A stretch of 64,000 nt of DNA. Origin: Glacieibacterium frigidum. Lineage in GTDB: Bacteria > Pseudomonadota > Alphaproteobacteria > Sphingomonadales > Sphingomonadaceae. The position numbers and the translations under genes were made by a program. Below are positions 19,497 to 29,549 of the stretch, one piece after another. The notes beneath the pieces were generated by a model. It was given only the letters and a program-made list of their open reading frames with translations. It made no database searches and was not told where the DNA came from. The stretch covers positions 1 through 64,000 of the forward strand of contig NZ_VJWA01000001.1 in the NCBI RefSeq assembly GCF_007097155.1, in the 5' to 3' direction. How positions within the stretch are numbered: position 1 is the stretch's first letter; every line of letters starts with the position of its first letter.

Positions 19497-20218
19497 TCCT
19501 TCACCTCGACCTCGGCGCGTGGGAGGGGCCGCTCGACGTGCTGCTGGCGCTCGCTCGGGCGCAGAAGGTCGACCTCGCGCAGCTGTCGATCCTGTCGCTC
19601 GTCGACCAGTATCTGGCGTTCGTGGCGGACGCGAAGGCGCTGCGTCTCGAACTCGCTGCCGACTATCTCGTGATGGCGGCGTGGCTGGCGTATCTGAAGT
19701 CGTGCCTGCTGCTGCCCGCCGACCCGGCTGCCGATCCCGATCCGCACGACCTCGCGGCGCGCCTCGCGTGGCGGCTGCAGCGGCTCGACGCGATGCGTGA
19801 CGCGGGCGCGCGGCTGATGGCGCGCGACCTCGGCGACCGCGACGTGTTCCGCCGCGCCGCGCCCGAGGGGCTGCGCCCGCTGGTCCGCATCCGCCACGAC
19901 TGCTCGCTGTTCGACCTGCTGAGCGCCTATGGCGCGATCCGCGCGCGGACGGCGCAGGGCGTCTACCGCATTGCGCGGCGCGCCGTACTGGCGCTCGACG
20001 AGGCGATCGAGCGGCTCGAAATGCTGCTCGGCACCGCGCTCGACTGGACCGAGCTGGCGCGCTTCCTGCCGGAAGCCGAGGAGCATGCGGGCGACGAGGA
20101 GTATCGCCGCTCGGCGCTCGCCAGCACCTTCGTCGCGACCCTCGAACTGACGCGGCAGGGGCGTGCCGAGCTGAGCCAGGGCGACGCCTTCGGCCCCCTG
20201 CTGGTGCGCGCGCGATGA
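19442..20218 (+). CDS. scpA: segregation and condensation protein A
   Basis: A kleisin of about 258 residues that bridges the SMC ATPase heads with ScpB in chromosome condensation. Conserved sequence starts at LDLGAWEGPLDVLLALARAQ, continues with VDLAQLSILSLVDQYL and ends with a winged-helix region (FVATLELTRQGRAELSQ). The first 20 or so residues (PHPPAPSPKGDGE) come from the class A repeat and have no counterpart in the family. I favour GTG 19442; GTG 19427 is in frame. The end overlaps the scpB ATG. Confidence 0.88.
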   Translation: MNADRPHPPAPSPKGDGEVLHLDLGAWEGPLDVLLALARAQKVDLAQLSILSLVDQYLAFVADAKALRLELAADYLVMAAWLAYLKSCLLLPADPAADPDPHDLAARLAWRLQRLDAMRDAGARLMARDLGDRDVFRRAAPEGLRPLVRIRHDCSLFDLLSAYGAIRARTAQGVYRIARRAVLALDEAIERLEMLLGTALDWTELARFLPEAEEHAGDEEYRRSALASTFVATLELTRQGRAELSQGDAFGPLLVRAR

Positions 20219-20769
20219 GCCTCGACCGCGAGCTCGAGGCGCTGCTGTTCGCGTCCGCGACGCCGCTTACCGTGACCGAGATCGCGCGCTACCTGCCCGA
20301 GGGTGCCGACGTGCCGGCGCTGCTCGCCGACCTCGCTGCCAGCTATGCGACGCGCGGCATCGTGCTCGTCGAGCGTGGCGGCGCATGGCTGTTCCAGACC
20401 GCCCCCGACCTCGCGCACGTCGTCCAGCCGGCGCGCGAGCGGCCCGCGAAACTGTCGAAGGCAGCGGTCGAGACGCTGGCGATCATCGCCTATCACGAGC
20501 CCGTGACGCGCCCCGAGATCGAGGGCATTCGCGGCGTCGCGGTGTCGGCGGGCACCATCGACGTGCTGCTCGCCGCGGGCTGGGTGCGCCCCGCCGGGCG
20601 CCGCGAGTCGCCGGGGCGGCCGCTGCAGTACGCGACGACGCGCGAGTTCCTTGTGCACTTCGGGCTGCAGAACCGCCGCGATCTGCCGGGCCTCGCCGAC
20701 CTCAAGGCGGCGGGGCTGCTGGAGGCCGACATCGCGCCCGGGGATGACAGCGGCGCGGGCGACGGCTAG
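20215..20769 (+). CDS. scpB: segregation and condensation protein B
   Basis: A 184-residue partner of ScpA with two winged-helix domains: LEALLFASATPLTVTEIA at the start and KLSKAAVETLAIIAYHEPV TR-type sequence near residue 80, then the GRPLQYATTREFLVHFGL end motif. It starts with an ATGA overlap with scpA. The final residues (DDSGAGDG) are acidic and disordered. It acts in the cytoplasm within the SMC-ScpAB complex. Confidence 0.93.
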   Translation: MSLDRELEALLFASATPLTVTEIARYLPEGADVPALLADLAASYATRGIVLVERGGAWLFQTAPDLAHVVQPARERPAKLSKAAVETLAIIAYHEPVTRPEIEGIRGVAVSAGTIDVLLAAGWVRPAGRRESPGRPLQYATTREFLVHFGLQNRRDLPGLADLKAAGLLEADIAPGDDSGAGDG

Positions 20770-20791
20770 GTCGGTCGGGTCCACTTCCTTT

Positions 20792-20869
20792 CGTCATCCC
20801 CGCGCAGGCGGGGACCCAAAGTCCCGGAGTTTGGTGACCTTGGGTCCCCGCTTACGCGGGGATGACGAC
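20792..20869. repeat. class B inverted repeat (CGTCATCCCCGCG type)
   Basis: The arms CGTCATCCCCGCGCAGGCGG GGACCCA and TGGGTCCCCGCTTACGCGG GGATGACG flank a 25-base centre. Each arm is itself a small hairpin. It lies between scpB and the kinase gene. Related copies are at 45.8 and 50.4 kb, and one arm is at 63.9 kb. Confidence 0.85.
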
Positions 20870-20888
20870 GAACAGATCGGCAGCTCCC

Positions 20889-21881
20889 ATGACCCATACC
20901 ACCGACGTCCTCGCCATCGGCAACGCCCTCGTCGACGTCATCGCCACCGCGCCCGCCAGCTTCTTGAGCGAGAACGACATCCCCAAGGGCTCGATGCGCC
21001 TGATCGGTGCCGACGATGCCGAGCGGCTGTACGCGCGGATGGGCGCGACGCGCGAGGTGTCGGGCGGCTCGGCGGCGAACACCGTCGCGGGGATCGCGGC
21101 GATGGGCGGCAAGCCGGCGTTCGTCGGGCGGGTCGCGGCCGACCAGCTCGGCGAGGTGTTCGCGCACGACATCCGCGCCGCGGGCGTCAGCTACGACGTC
21201 GCGCCGATGGCCGACGGCCCGCCGACCGGGCGCTGCCTGATCGTCGTGACGCCCGACGGCGACCGCACGATGAGCACCTATCTCGGCGCCTGCCAGGAAC
21301 TCAGCGAAGCCGACGTCGACGAGGCCGCGGTGCGCGCGTCCGCCGTGCTGTATCTTGAGGGCTATCTGTGGGACCCCGAGCATCCGCGCGCCGCGATGCG
21401 CAAGGCGATCGACATCGCGCGGGCAGCCGACCGCAAGGTCGCCTTCACGCTGAGCGACGTGTTCTGCGTCGAGGGCTATCGCGAAGACTTCAAGGCGCTG
21501 CTCGGCACCCATGTCGACGTGATGTTCGGCAACGAGCACGAGGTCTGCGCGCTGTACGAGACGCAGAACCTCGACGCGGCGATGGCCGAGCTGGCGAAGC
21601 ATGCGACGATCGCGGTCGTCACGCGCTCGGCTCAGGGGGCGGTGGTGCTCGCGAACGGCCAGCGCCACGTCGTGCCGTGCCACCCCGCGACGCAGGTGCT
21701 CGACACCACGGGTGCCGGCGACCTGTTCGCGGCCGGGTTCCTGAGCGGCATGGTTGCGGGCCGCAGCCTGCCCGACTGCGCCCGCCAGGGCACGATCGCG
21801 GCGGCCGAGATCATCGCCCATTACGGCGCGCGCCCCGAGCGCGACCTGAAGGCCCTGGTCGCCGAGCAGCTGGGGCGCTGA
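20889..21881 (+). CDS. adenosine kinase (PfkB/ribokinase family)
   Basis: A 330-residue carbohydrate or nucleoside kinase. The N-terminus DVLAIGNALVDVIA, the family signature GGSAANTVAGIAAMGG and the catalytic motif DTTGAGDLFAAGF (Asp of GAGD as base) are clear. GNALVDVIA and the overall sequence favour adenosine kinase over ribokinase, phosphorylating adenosine to AMP in purine salvage. The ATG at 20889 was chosen over one at 20862, which lies inside the class B repeat. The stop codon lies inside a strong hairpin. Confidence 0.85.
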   Translation: MTHTTDVLAIGNALVDVIATAPASFLSENDIPKGSMRLIGADDAERLYARMGATREVSGGSAANTVAGIAAMGGKPAFVGRVAADQLGEVFAHDIRAAGVSYDVAPMADGPPTGRCLIVVTPDGDRTMSTYLGACQELSEADVDEAAVRASAVLYLEGYLWDPEHPRAAMRKAIDIARAADRKVAFTLSDVFCVEGYREDFKALLGTHVDVMFGNEHEVCALYETQNLDAAMAELAKHATIAVVTRSAQGAVVLANGQRHVVPCHPATQVLDTTGAGDLFAAGFLSGMVAGRSLPDCARQGTIAAAEIIAHYGARPERDLKALVAEQLGR

Positions 21882-21896
21882 CGCGCCCCAGCCTTT
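21869..21896. terminator. hairpin between convergent genes
   Basis: GCTGGGGCGC and GCGCCCCAGC form a perfect 10-base-pair stem with a TGAC loop (21869-21892), followed by CTTTA. It includes the stop of the kinase gene and ends next to the stop of the permease gene, so it probably separates the two convergent transcripts. The T-run is short, so intrinsic strength is uncertain. Confidence 0.6.
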
Positions 21897-23394
21897 ACTT
21901 CGTCATCGGTGTGCCCGGGGGGGTGTCGGCGTCGAACTCCGGCACCTCGACGATGCCCTTGCCCAGGTGGCTGGCACGGCGGCTGTACAGGAAGTAGATC
22001 GCCAGCCCGATGCCCGCCCAGCCCAGGAACAGCATCAGGGTATAGGTCGAGAGCGAGAAGAACAGGAAGGTGCACCCTGCCGCAGCCAGCGGCGCGGTGA
22101 CCCACACCAGCGGCGTGCGGAACGGACGCTTGCGGCCCGGATCGCGGACACGCAGCACCAGCACGCCGATCGCCACCATCAGGAACGCCAGCAGCGTGCC
22201 CGAATTCGAGATGTCGGCGAGCTGTTCGACCGGGAAGAACGACGCAAAGATCGCGACGAACACGCCGGTGATGGCGGTGATGACGTGCGGCGTCTGGTAC
22301 TTCGGGTGGATCTTCGCGAACACCTGCGGCAGCAGCCCGTCGCGCGCCATCACGAAGAAGATGCGCGTCTGGCCGTACATAAGCGTCAGGATGACCGACG
22401 GCAGCGCGATGCCGGCGGCGATCGCCAGCAGGTTACCGCCCCAGCCGTAGCCGATTTCGGTCAGCACATAGGCCAGCGCCTCGCTCGACTTCGCCAGCTC
22501 GCCCATCGGCTGCGCGCCGACCGAGCCCGTCGCGGCGGCCGCGACCAGCATGTACAGCACCGTCGACACGCCGAGCGCCCCGATCAGGCCGATCGGGATG
22601 TTGCGGTTGGGGTTGATCGTCTCCTCGGCGGCAGTCGACACCGCGTCGAAGCCGACGAAGGCGAAGAAGATCGTCGCCGCCGCCGCCGACACGCCGACCG
22701 AGATCATCAGGCCGGGGTTGTACGGATCGGGGATATCGTGCGCGAAGAAGCCGCGCGGCATGAACGGCTCGAAGTTGACCGACTGCATGACCGGCAGCGC
22801 GAGCACCAGGAACATCAGCAGCGCCGCGATCTTGATCATCACCAGCACGGTGTTGAAGCGCGCGCTCTCCTTGGTCCCGACGATCAGCAGCGCCGCCATG
22901 GCGAGCGCGATGAACATCGCGGGCAGGTTGATCAGCCCGGGTTCCTTGTCGAACGGCCCGTGGACGAAGGTATTGGCGATGTCGGTGCCTAGGAAGCGCT
23001 CGGCCAGGCCGACCATATACCCCGACCAGCCGACCGACACGGCGGACGACGCGATCGCGTATTCGAGCACGAGCGCCCAGCCGACGATCCACGCCAGCAT
23101 TTCGCCGAAGGTCGCGTAGGTGAAGGTGTACGCCGACCCCGATACCGGGATCATCGCGCACAGCTCGGCATAGGCGAGCGCGGTCAGGAAACAGACCAGC
23201 CCCGCGATCGCGAAGCTGATCATCATCGCCGGGCCGGCCTTGGTCGCGGCGGTCGCGGTCAGCACGAAGATGCCCGTGCCGATGGTGCCGCCGATCCCCA
23301 GCATGACCAGCTGGAAGGCGCCGAGACTGCGCGTCAGCGACTTTTTCTCGGCGGTACGAAGAATCGCGTCGAGCGGTTTGATGCGCCAGTTCAA
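21895..23394 (-). CDS. APC-superfamily amino acid permease
   Basis: A 499-residue inner-membrane transporter with about 12 to 14 hydrophobic helices. The N-terminal GIGGTIGTGIFVLTA and later FFAFVGFDAVSTAAEETINP are signatures of the APC family, specifically the cationic amino acid transporter branch (YfnA/CAT-like). The C-terminal part ends in a polar tail. The substrate cannot be fixed from sequence; basic or neutral amino acids are likely. It is transcribed alone, towards the adenosine kinase gene. Confidence 0.88.
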   Translation of the reverse strand: MNWRIKPLDAILRTAEKKSLTRSLGAFQLVMLGIGGTIGTGIFVLTATAATKAGPAMMISFAIAGLVCFLTALAYAELCAMIPVSGSAYTFTYATFGEMLAWIVGWALVLEYAIASSAVSVGWSGYMVGLAERFLGTDIANTFVHGPFDKEPGLINLPAMFIALAMAALLIVGTKESARFNTVLVMIKIAALLMFLVLALPVMQSVNFEPFMPRGFFAHDIPDPYNPGLMISVGVSAAAATIFFAFVGFDAVSTAAEETINPNRNIPIGLIGALGVSTVLYMLVAAAATGSVGAQPMGELAKSSEALAYVLTEIGYGWGGNLLAIAAGIALPSVILTLMYGQTRIFFVMARDGLLPQVFAKIHPKYQTPHVITAITGVFVAIFASFFPVEQLADISNSGTLLAFLMVAIGVLVLRVRDPGRKRPFRTPLVWVTAPLAAAGCTFLFFSLSTYTLMLFLGWAGIGLAIYFLYSRRASHLGKGIVEVPEFDADTPPGTPMTK

Positions 23395-23495
23395 AAGACT
23401 ATCCCCTCATCGTGACAGGCGCGGGCTTGGCCCTGCTCCCCGTCGCGGTCTGCATGGGTTTACGGTTGGCCTGTGCCGCGTGGCACGTCAAGCAT

Positions 23496-23873
23496 CTAGC
23501 GCGGCAGCATCGCCCCCATCTGCGTGCCGCCGAAGATATGGACGTGGAGGTGCGGCACCTCCTGATGCGCATGGATGCCGGCATTGGCGAGCAGCCGGTA
23601 CCCCGGTTCCTCCAGCCCCAGTTCGCGCGCTACCTGCCCGACGGCGCGGACGAAGCCGGCGATTTCTGCATCGCCGGCGTTCGCCGAGAAGTCCGCCCAC
23701 GACACGTACGCCCCCTTGGGGATGACCAGCACGTGCACCGGCGCCTGCGGGTTGATGTCGTGGAACGCCAGCGCGTGATCGTCCTCGAAGACCTTGCGGC
23801 ACGGAATTTCGCCGCGCAGGATCCGCGCGAAGATATTGGCGTCGTCGTAGGGGGCGAGGGCGGGGACGGGCAT
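23496..23873 (-). CDS. HIT-family hydrolase
   Basis: A 125-residue protein with the histidine triad HLHVHIFGG (HxHxHxx) near residue 108 and the N-terminal FARILRGEIPCRKVFEDD typical of HIT proteins, which hydrolyse nucleotide-phosphate derivatives such as AMP-lysine. It begins three bases after the hisE stop on the same strand, a common pairing in alphaproteobacteria. Confidence 0.92.
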   Translation of the reverse strand: MPVPALAPYDDANIFARILRGEIPCRKVFEDDHALAFHDINPQAPVHVLVIPKGAYVSWADFSANAGDAEIAGFVRAVGQVARELGLEEPGYRLLANAGIHAHQEVPHLHVHIFGGTQMGAMLPR

Positions 23874-23876
23874 GGG

Positions 23877-24206
23877 TCAGCCTTTCCGTGAAGCTTTCTC
23901 GGCGAGCCCCGACACGCCTTCGCGGCGTACCAGTTCGGCGCGGATATCGTCGAAGCTCAGGCCTGCGTCGGCCAGCAGGACGCTGAGGTGGTAGACCAGG
24001 TCGGCGGCCTCCGCCGTGATCGCGGCGGGGTCGTCCTGCATCGCGGCGATGACGGTCTCGACCGCTTCCTCGCCCAGCTTCTGTGCGATCTTGGCGCGGC
24101 CCTTGGCGGTCAGGCGCGCGGTGTGGCTCTGCGCCGGGTCGCCGAGGCGGTTCGCCACGACGGTCGCGTGCAGGCGGTCGAACACGTCGGCGGAGGCGTC
24201 GGTCAT
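23877..24206 (-). CDS. hisE: phosphoribosyl-ATP diphosphatase
   Basis: A 109-residue enzyme of histidine synthesis that converts PR-ATP to PR-AMP. The MazG-like core is visible: KIAQKLGEEAVETVIAAM, the metal-binding EE pair, and EAADLVYHLSVLLAD. I took ATG 24206; ATG 24218 adds four residues. It lies near hisF, hisA, hisH and hisB but is separated from them by the DUF1206 gene on the other strand. Confidence 0.93.
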   Translation of the reverse strand: MTDASADVFDRLHATVVANRLGDPAQSHTARLTAKGRAKIAQKLGEEAVETVIAAMQDDPAAITAEAADLVYHLSVLLADAGLSFDDIRAELVRREGVSGLAEKASRKG

Positions 24207-24276
24207 GCGTGGTCCCATGCGGCGACGGGCGGGGGCGGGTCAAGGAACGCTTGCGGGCCGCAACGGTTAGGCGGCG

Positions 24277-25071
24277 ATGACAAATGACAGCCGATTGACG
24301 ACACTGGCGCGGCTCGGCTTTGCGGCACGGGGGTTGACCTATGTGCTGATCGGCTGGTTCGCGATCGCCGCGGCGCGGTCGGGCGGCGCGCCGGGCGACA
24401 ACCGTGCGGCGCTGGGCAGCCTGGCGGACAGCGCAGCAGGCCAGTGGCTGCTCGCGGTGATCGCGCTGGGGCTGCTCGGCTATGCGCTGTGGCGGTTCAG
24501 CGAGGCGTGGTTCGACCCCGAGCGGCACGGCAGCGACGCCAAGGGGCTCGCCAAGCGCGGCGGCTTCGCAGTGAGCGGCTTGGTACACGTCGGCCTAGCG
24601 CTGTTCGCGGCGCGGCTGGCGCTTGACTGGGGTGGCGGCGGCGGGTCGGGCGATGCCGAGGCCGACGAAGGCGCGGCCGGGCTGATGGCGCTGCCCGGCG
24701 GCGTCTGGCTGGTCGGCGCGGTCGGCCTCGTGCTGCTCGCGTCCGCTGCAGGCAATTTCGCCGAAGCCTATAAGGCCGGCTTCGCGAAGTATTTCCGCGG
24801 CGACCTGCCCGCCCGCGAGGCGGTCGTCGGCGCGGGCCGTCTCGGCTATGCGGCGCGCGGCGTGGTGTTCGTGCTCGTCGGCTGGTTCGCGCTGCAGGCG
24901 GCGCTCAATCACGATCCTGAGGCCGCGGGCGGCACGGGGCAGGCACTGCGCACGCTGCAGGACCAGCCCTATGGCCCGCTGCTGCTCGGCATCGTCGCGG
25001 CGGGTCTGCTGCTGTTCGGCGTGTTCGGCATCGTCCAGGCGCGGTATCGCCAGGTGCAGGTGGTCAGCCCG

Positions 25072-25077
<6 letters not shown>
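24277..25077 (+). CDS. DUF1206 membrane protein
   Basis: A 266-residue integral membrane protein made of three tandem copies of a two-helix unit. The repeat motif [19 protein letters not shown] recurs as [19 protein letters not shown] and [19 protein letters not shown], which is the DUF1206 architecture. Six hydrophobic segments result. Function unknown. Its last six bases overlap the hisF stop on the opposite strand. Confidence 0.85.
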
Positions 25078-25830
<753 letters not shown>

Positions 25831-25834
25831 AACT

Positions 25835-25973
25835 ACCCCTCCCCTTCAGGGGAGGGGCGAGAGACGGCGAAGCCGGCCCGGGGGTGGGGCAATCCCGCGC
25901 TCGAACATCCCCACCCCCGGGGCCGCTGCTGCGCAGCGTCTCTCCGCGCCCCTCCCCTGAAGGGGAGGGGGAG
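25835..25973. repeat. class A GC-rich inverted repeat, complete unit, hisA-hisF gap
   Basis: This is the most complete copy. The left arm is CCCCTCCCCTTCAGGGGAGG, GGCGAGAGACGGCG and CCCGGGGGTGGGG; the right arm is CCCCACCCCCGGGG, GCAGCGTCTCTCCGCG and CCCCTCCCCTGAAGGGGAGG. The arms are inverted complements about 55-65 bases long around a 20-base centre. It almost fills the space between hisA and hisF. Confidence 0.9.
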
Positions 25974-25987
25974 CGACCGGCGAGCCT

Positions 25988-26713
25988 TCACGCCGCCGCC
26001 AACGCCTGCGCCAGGTCCAGTCGCCCGTCGTACAGCGCGCGCCCGACGATGACTCCCTCGATGCCGTCGCCGGCATGGGCACGCAGCGACACGATATCGT
26101 CCAGCCCCGCAACGCCGCCGCTCGCCAGCACGGGGATGCGGACCGCCTGCGCCAGCGCCAGCGTCGCCTCGAGGTTGACCCCCGTCATCATGCCGTCGCG
26201 GCCGACGTCGGTGTAGAGCAGCGCTGCGACGCCCGCGCCTTCAAAGCGCTTGGCGAGTTCGGCGACGGGGACGCGCGAGGTCTCGGCCCAGCCGCGGGTC
26301 GTCACCATGCCGCCGCGCGCGTCGACCGCGACGACGATGCGCCCCGGGTGCGCCTTCGCCGACTGGACGACGAGATTGGGATCGGCGAGCGCCGCGGTGC
26401 CGAGCACGATGCGCGCCACGCCGCGCGCAATCCACGCGTCGAGCGTCGCGCGGCTGCGGATGCCGCCGCCCAGCTGGACGCGGCCCGGGAAGGCCGCGAC
26501 GATCCGCTCGACCGCGGCCCCGTTGACGCTGCCGCCGGCGAACGCGCCGTCGAGGTCGACGACGTGCAGCGCGGTGGCACCGGCGGCAGCGAAGGCCTCG
26601 GCCTGGGCGGCGGGGTCGTCGTTGTAGAAGGTCGCGGTGTCGAGCTCGCCTTCGGACAGGCGCACGCACTTGCCGGCGTGGAGGTCGATCGCGGGGTAAA
26701 GCGTGAAGGTCAT
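25988..26713 (-). CDS. hisA: phosphoribosylformimino-AICAR ribotide isomerase
   Basis: A 241-residue beta/alpha barrel isomerase of histidine synthesis, homologous to HisF. The N-terminal YPAIDLHAGKCVRL (catalytic Asp10), QLGGGIRS and the second catalytic Asp in LLYTDVGRDGM are present. The ATG overlaps the hisH stop by four bases, so hisB, hisH and hisA form a coupled run. Confidence 0.95.
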   Translation of the reverse strand: MTFTLYPAIDLHAGKCVRLSEGELDTATFYNDDPAAQAEAFAAAGATALHVVDLDGAFAGGSVNGAAVERIVAAFPGRVQLGGGIRSRATLDAWIARGVARIVLGTAALADPNLVVQSAKAHPGRIVVAVDARGGMVTTRGWAETSRVPVAELAKRFEGAGVAALLYTDVGRDGMMTGVNLEATLALAQAVRIPVLASGGVAGLDDIVSLRAHAGDGIEGVIVGRALYDGRLDLAQALAAA

Positions 26714-27309
26714 GCGGTCAGCCAGTTGCGCAGGAAGGCGAGGCCATAGGCCTGGCTCTTCTCGGGGTGGAATTGCACGCCGGTGATGTTGCCCGCCTGG
26801 ACGATGGCGGCGATCGTCTGGCCGTAATCGGTGGTGGCGCGGACCATCGCCGGATCGGCGGGCACGAAGCGGTAGCTGTGGACGAAGTACGCGCTGCCGG
26901 TGCCGCCATCGCTGTCGGTCACGTCGTTCCAGCCCATATGCGGGATCTTCAGCTGGCCGGGGCCGGGGTCGAGCCGCGTCACGTCGCCGGGCATCCAATC
27001 GAGCCCGGCGTGTTCGCCATGCTCGTGGCCGGTGGTGGCGAGCAGCTGCATGCCGACGCAGATGCCGAGGAAAGGCTTCGCCTGCCCGTGCACTGCGGTG
27101 TCGAGCGCGTCGACGAGCCCCGAGCCCTTCAGCGCGCCGATGCACTGCGCGAACGCCCCGACGCCGGGCAGCACGATGCGGTCGGCGGCGGCGATGTCGG
27201 CGGCCGTCGACGCGATACGCACGTCGCCCGCGCCTGCCGCCTCGAGCGCCTTCGCCGCCGAGCGCAGATTGCCTGCGCCGTAATCGACGACGGCGATGCG
27301 CTCAGCCAC
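26710..27309 (-). CDS. hisH: imidazole glycerol phosphate synthase, glutaminase subunit
   Basis: A 199-residue class I glutamine amidotransferase that supplies ammonia to HisF. The nucleophile is Cys84 in [10 protein letters not shown], and the His-Glu pair is in GVQFHPEKS near residue 180. The N-terminal DYGAGNLRS is standard. It overlaps hisB by 8 bases upstream and hisA by 4 downstream. Confidence 0.95.
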   Translation of the reverse strand: MAERIAVVDYGAGNLRSAAKALEAAGAGDVRIASTAADIAAADRIVLPGVGAFAQCIGALKGSGLVDALDTAVHGQAKPFLGICVGMQLLATTGHEHGEHAGLDWMPGDVTRLDPGPGQLKIPHMGWNDVTDSDGGTGSAYFVHSYRFVPADPAMVRATTDYGQTIAAIVQAGNITGVQFHPEKSQAYGLAFLRNWLTA

Positions 27310-27898
27310 CGAGGCTGCCCTTGGTCGAGGGGATCATCCCCGCCTTGCGCGGGTCGAGCGTCACCGCCTGGCGCAGCGCCCGCGCGAGGCCCTTGAAGCA
27401 GCTCTCGACGATGTGGTGGTTGTTGGTGCCGTACAAAGTCTCGATGTGCAGCGTCAGGCCCGCGGTCTGCGCGAAGCTGGAGAACCAGTGTTCGATCAGC
27501 TCGGTATCCCATTCGCCGAGGCGCTGGACGGTGAAGCCCGACTTCCACGTGCAGTGCGGCCGGCCGGAGATGTCGAGGACGACGCGGGTCAGCGTCTCGT
27601 CCATCGGCGCATGCGCCTCGCCGTAGCGCGCGATGCCGCTGCGGTCGCCGAGAGCGGTGCTGACCGCCGAGCCGAGGGCCAGCGCGACATCCTCGGTGGT
27701 GTGGTGCTGGTCGATGTGCAGGTCGCCGGCGCAGGTCAGCTCGAGGTCGAACAGGCCGTGGCGCGCCACCTGCTCGAGCATGTGATCGAAAAAGCCGATG
27801 CCGGTGTGGATGCGGTACTGGCCGCTGCCGTCGAGATCGAGGCGGCCGTCGATGCGCGTCTCCGACGTGTGGCGGGCGATGATGGCGGTGCGCGGCAT
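27302..27898 (-). CDS. hisB: imidazoleglycerol-phosphate dehydratase
   Basis: A 198-residue monofunctional IGP dehydratase. The metal-binding motifs [29 protein letters not shown] and [18 protein letters not shown] are all present. It lacks the phosphatase domain found in the bifunctional E. coli HisB. I took ATG 27898 ([14 protein letters not shown]). It is the first gene of the hisB-hisH-hisA-(repeat)-hisF run. Confidence 0.95.
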   Translation of the reverse strand: MPRTAIIARHTSETRIDGRLDLDGSGQYRIHTGIGFFDHMLEQVARHGLFDLELTCAGDLHIDQHHTTEDVALALGSAVSTALGDRSGIARYGEAHAPMDETLTRVVLDISGRPHCTWKSGFTVQRLGEWDTELIEHWFSSFAQTAGLTLHIETLYGTNNHHIVESCFKGLARALRQAVTLDPRKAGMIPSTKGSLGG

Positions 27899-27944
27899 GG
27901 CTGCGAGGTAGGGCAGGGCGGGCGTGCGGGCAAGGCTGGAGAGG

Positions 27945-29549
27945 TCAGTCGCCGGGGATGGTGAAACGGAAGACCGCGCCGCCGCGCAGGCCGGGCTCGT
28001 ACCAGATGCGACCGCCGTGCGCCTCGACGATGGTGCGGCTGATCGACAGGCCGATGCCCATACCGCCGGCTTTCGACGTCGCGAAGGGGGTGAACAGGCG
28101 CGCATGGCCCTCGCCGTCGAGGCCGCGGCCGGTGTCGTGCACGGCGACCTCGCAGAGACCGTCGGGCAGGCGCCGCGTCTCGATCAGCACGTTGCGCAGC
28201 TCGAGGTCGCGCAGCGCCTCCAGGGCATTGCGCAGCAGGTTGATGACGACCTGCTGGATCTGGATGCGGTCGACGACCACGGTCCGGGCGTGGGGATCGA
28301 AGCGCGTGCGGTAGACAACCCCCAGCGTGGCGGCATCGACCATGGCGATGCCGCAGGCCTCGTTGATCAGCGCCGGCAGGTCCTCCGCCTGCCGCGTGAC
28401 GTCGCCGCGCGCGACCAACGCGCGCAGGCGGCGCACGATCTCGCCGGCGCGCACCGCGCTGCGGTCCGCGGCGGCAAGCGCATCGATGAACTCGTCGCGG
28501 ATCGACGGGTCGATGCCCTGCGCCAGACGCCGGCAGCCGCGGACATAGTTGGCGATCGCGGCGAGCGGCTGGTTCAGCTCGTGCGCCAGCGTCGTGCCCA
28601 TCGCGCCCATCGCGCTGAGCCGGGAAACGTGGATCAGGTCGGCCTGCAACTGCTGCAGCTGGGTCCTCGCACGGTGCTTGTCCTCGATGTCCTCGACGGT
28701 GCCGTACCAGCGCACGACGCTGCCGTCGGCGGCGCGGCGCGGCGCGGAGCGCGAACGTATCCAGCGGTAGCTGCCGTCGCGGATCTGGACGCGATGCTCG
28801 TGATCGTGCGGCACGATGCGCTCGACTGCGTCGCCCCAGGTCGCGAAGACGCTCGCGACATCGTCGGGATGGACGACGCGCAGCCAGCCAAAGCCCAGCG
28901 ATTCGTCCAGCGTCGCGCCGGTCAGGTCGAGCCAGGCGTTGCCGATGCCGATCAACTGACCTTCGGGCGACGCGGTCCAGGGGATCAGTGCGCCGAGCTC
29001 GATGGTGTAGCGATAGCTCGCCAAACTCTCTTCGAGCGACGCCTGTGCCTGCATCAGCTCCGAAGTACGCGCCTCGACGCGGGCCTCGAGCGTGACGGCG
29101 AGGTCGCGGACCTGCTCCTCGGCGGCCTCGCGCGCCGCCAGATACGCCTGGGCGCGCCGCTGCCGGGCGCGGGCGCGCAACGCCGCGCGGGCGGCACTGA
29201 CCAGCGCGGTCGGGTGCATCGGCGATTCGAGGACCGTGACGTTGCCCAGCGCTGCCACCGCCCGCGGCCCGCTGCGCGCCACCGCCGACCGCGGCGTCAG
29301 CACGATGAACGGGCAGTCGGACCAGGGCGGCTGCGTGGCCAGCGCCTCGCTGGTAGCGCGCAGGCCGGCGTCGGTCAGCGCGTCGTCGGTGACGATCGCG
29401 GCACCCACCACGCCTTCGTGGATCGCCGCGACCAGTTCGCGCGGCGTCGCCACCGTGCAGGCGATTTCCGCTGCCTCCAGCTGCGCTTCGATGACCGCGG
29501 CGTCACGACCCTGCGGCGCGACGACCAGGAACTGGTCGACTTCGCTCAA
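27945..29549 (-). CDS. soluble PAS-domain sensor histidine kinase (FixL/NtrB-like)
   Basis: A 534-residue cytoplasmic kinase with no membrane helix. Residues about 1-125 look like a degenerate receiver domain, followed by a coiled coil (about 130-170), a PAS domain with its C-cap (about 178-300; [17 protein letters not shown]), the HisKA dimerisation helix with His323 in [12 protein letters not shown], and a HATPase domain with N-box [12 protein letters not shown]1 DTGRG and G2 GGMGIGLS. It overlaps the KaiC-like gene by ATGA and lies in the same run as a FixJ-type regulator, its likely phosphate acceptor. The signal is unknown. Confidence 0.88.
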   Translation of the reverse strand: MSEVDQFLVVAPQGRDAAVIEAQLEAAEIACTVATPRELVAAIHEGVVGAAIVTDDALTDAGLRATSEALATQPPWSDCPFIVLTPRSAVARSGPRAVAALGNVTVLESPMHPTALVSAARAALRARARQRRAQAYLAAREAAEEQVRDLAVTLEARVEARTSELMQAQASLEESLASYRYTIELGALIPWTASPEGQLIGIGNAWLDLTGATLDESLGFGWLRVVHPDDVASVFATWGDAVERIVPHDHEHRVQIRDGSYRWIRSRSAPRRAADGSVVRWYGTVEDIEDKHRARTQLQQLQADLIHVSRLSAMGAMGTTLAHELNQPLAAIANYVRGCRRLAQGIDPSIRDEFIDALAAADRSAVRAGEIVRRLRALVARGDVTRQAEDLPALINEACGIAMVDAATLGVVYRTRFDPHARTVVVDRIQIQQVVINLLRNALEALRDLELRNVLIETRRLPDGLCEVAVHDTGRGLDGEGHARLFTPFATSKAGGMGIGLSISRTIVEAHGGRIWYEPGLRGGAVFRFTIPGD

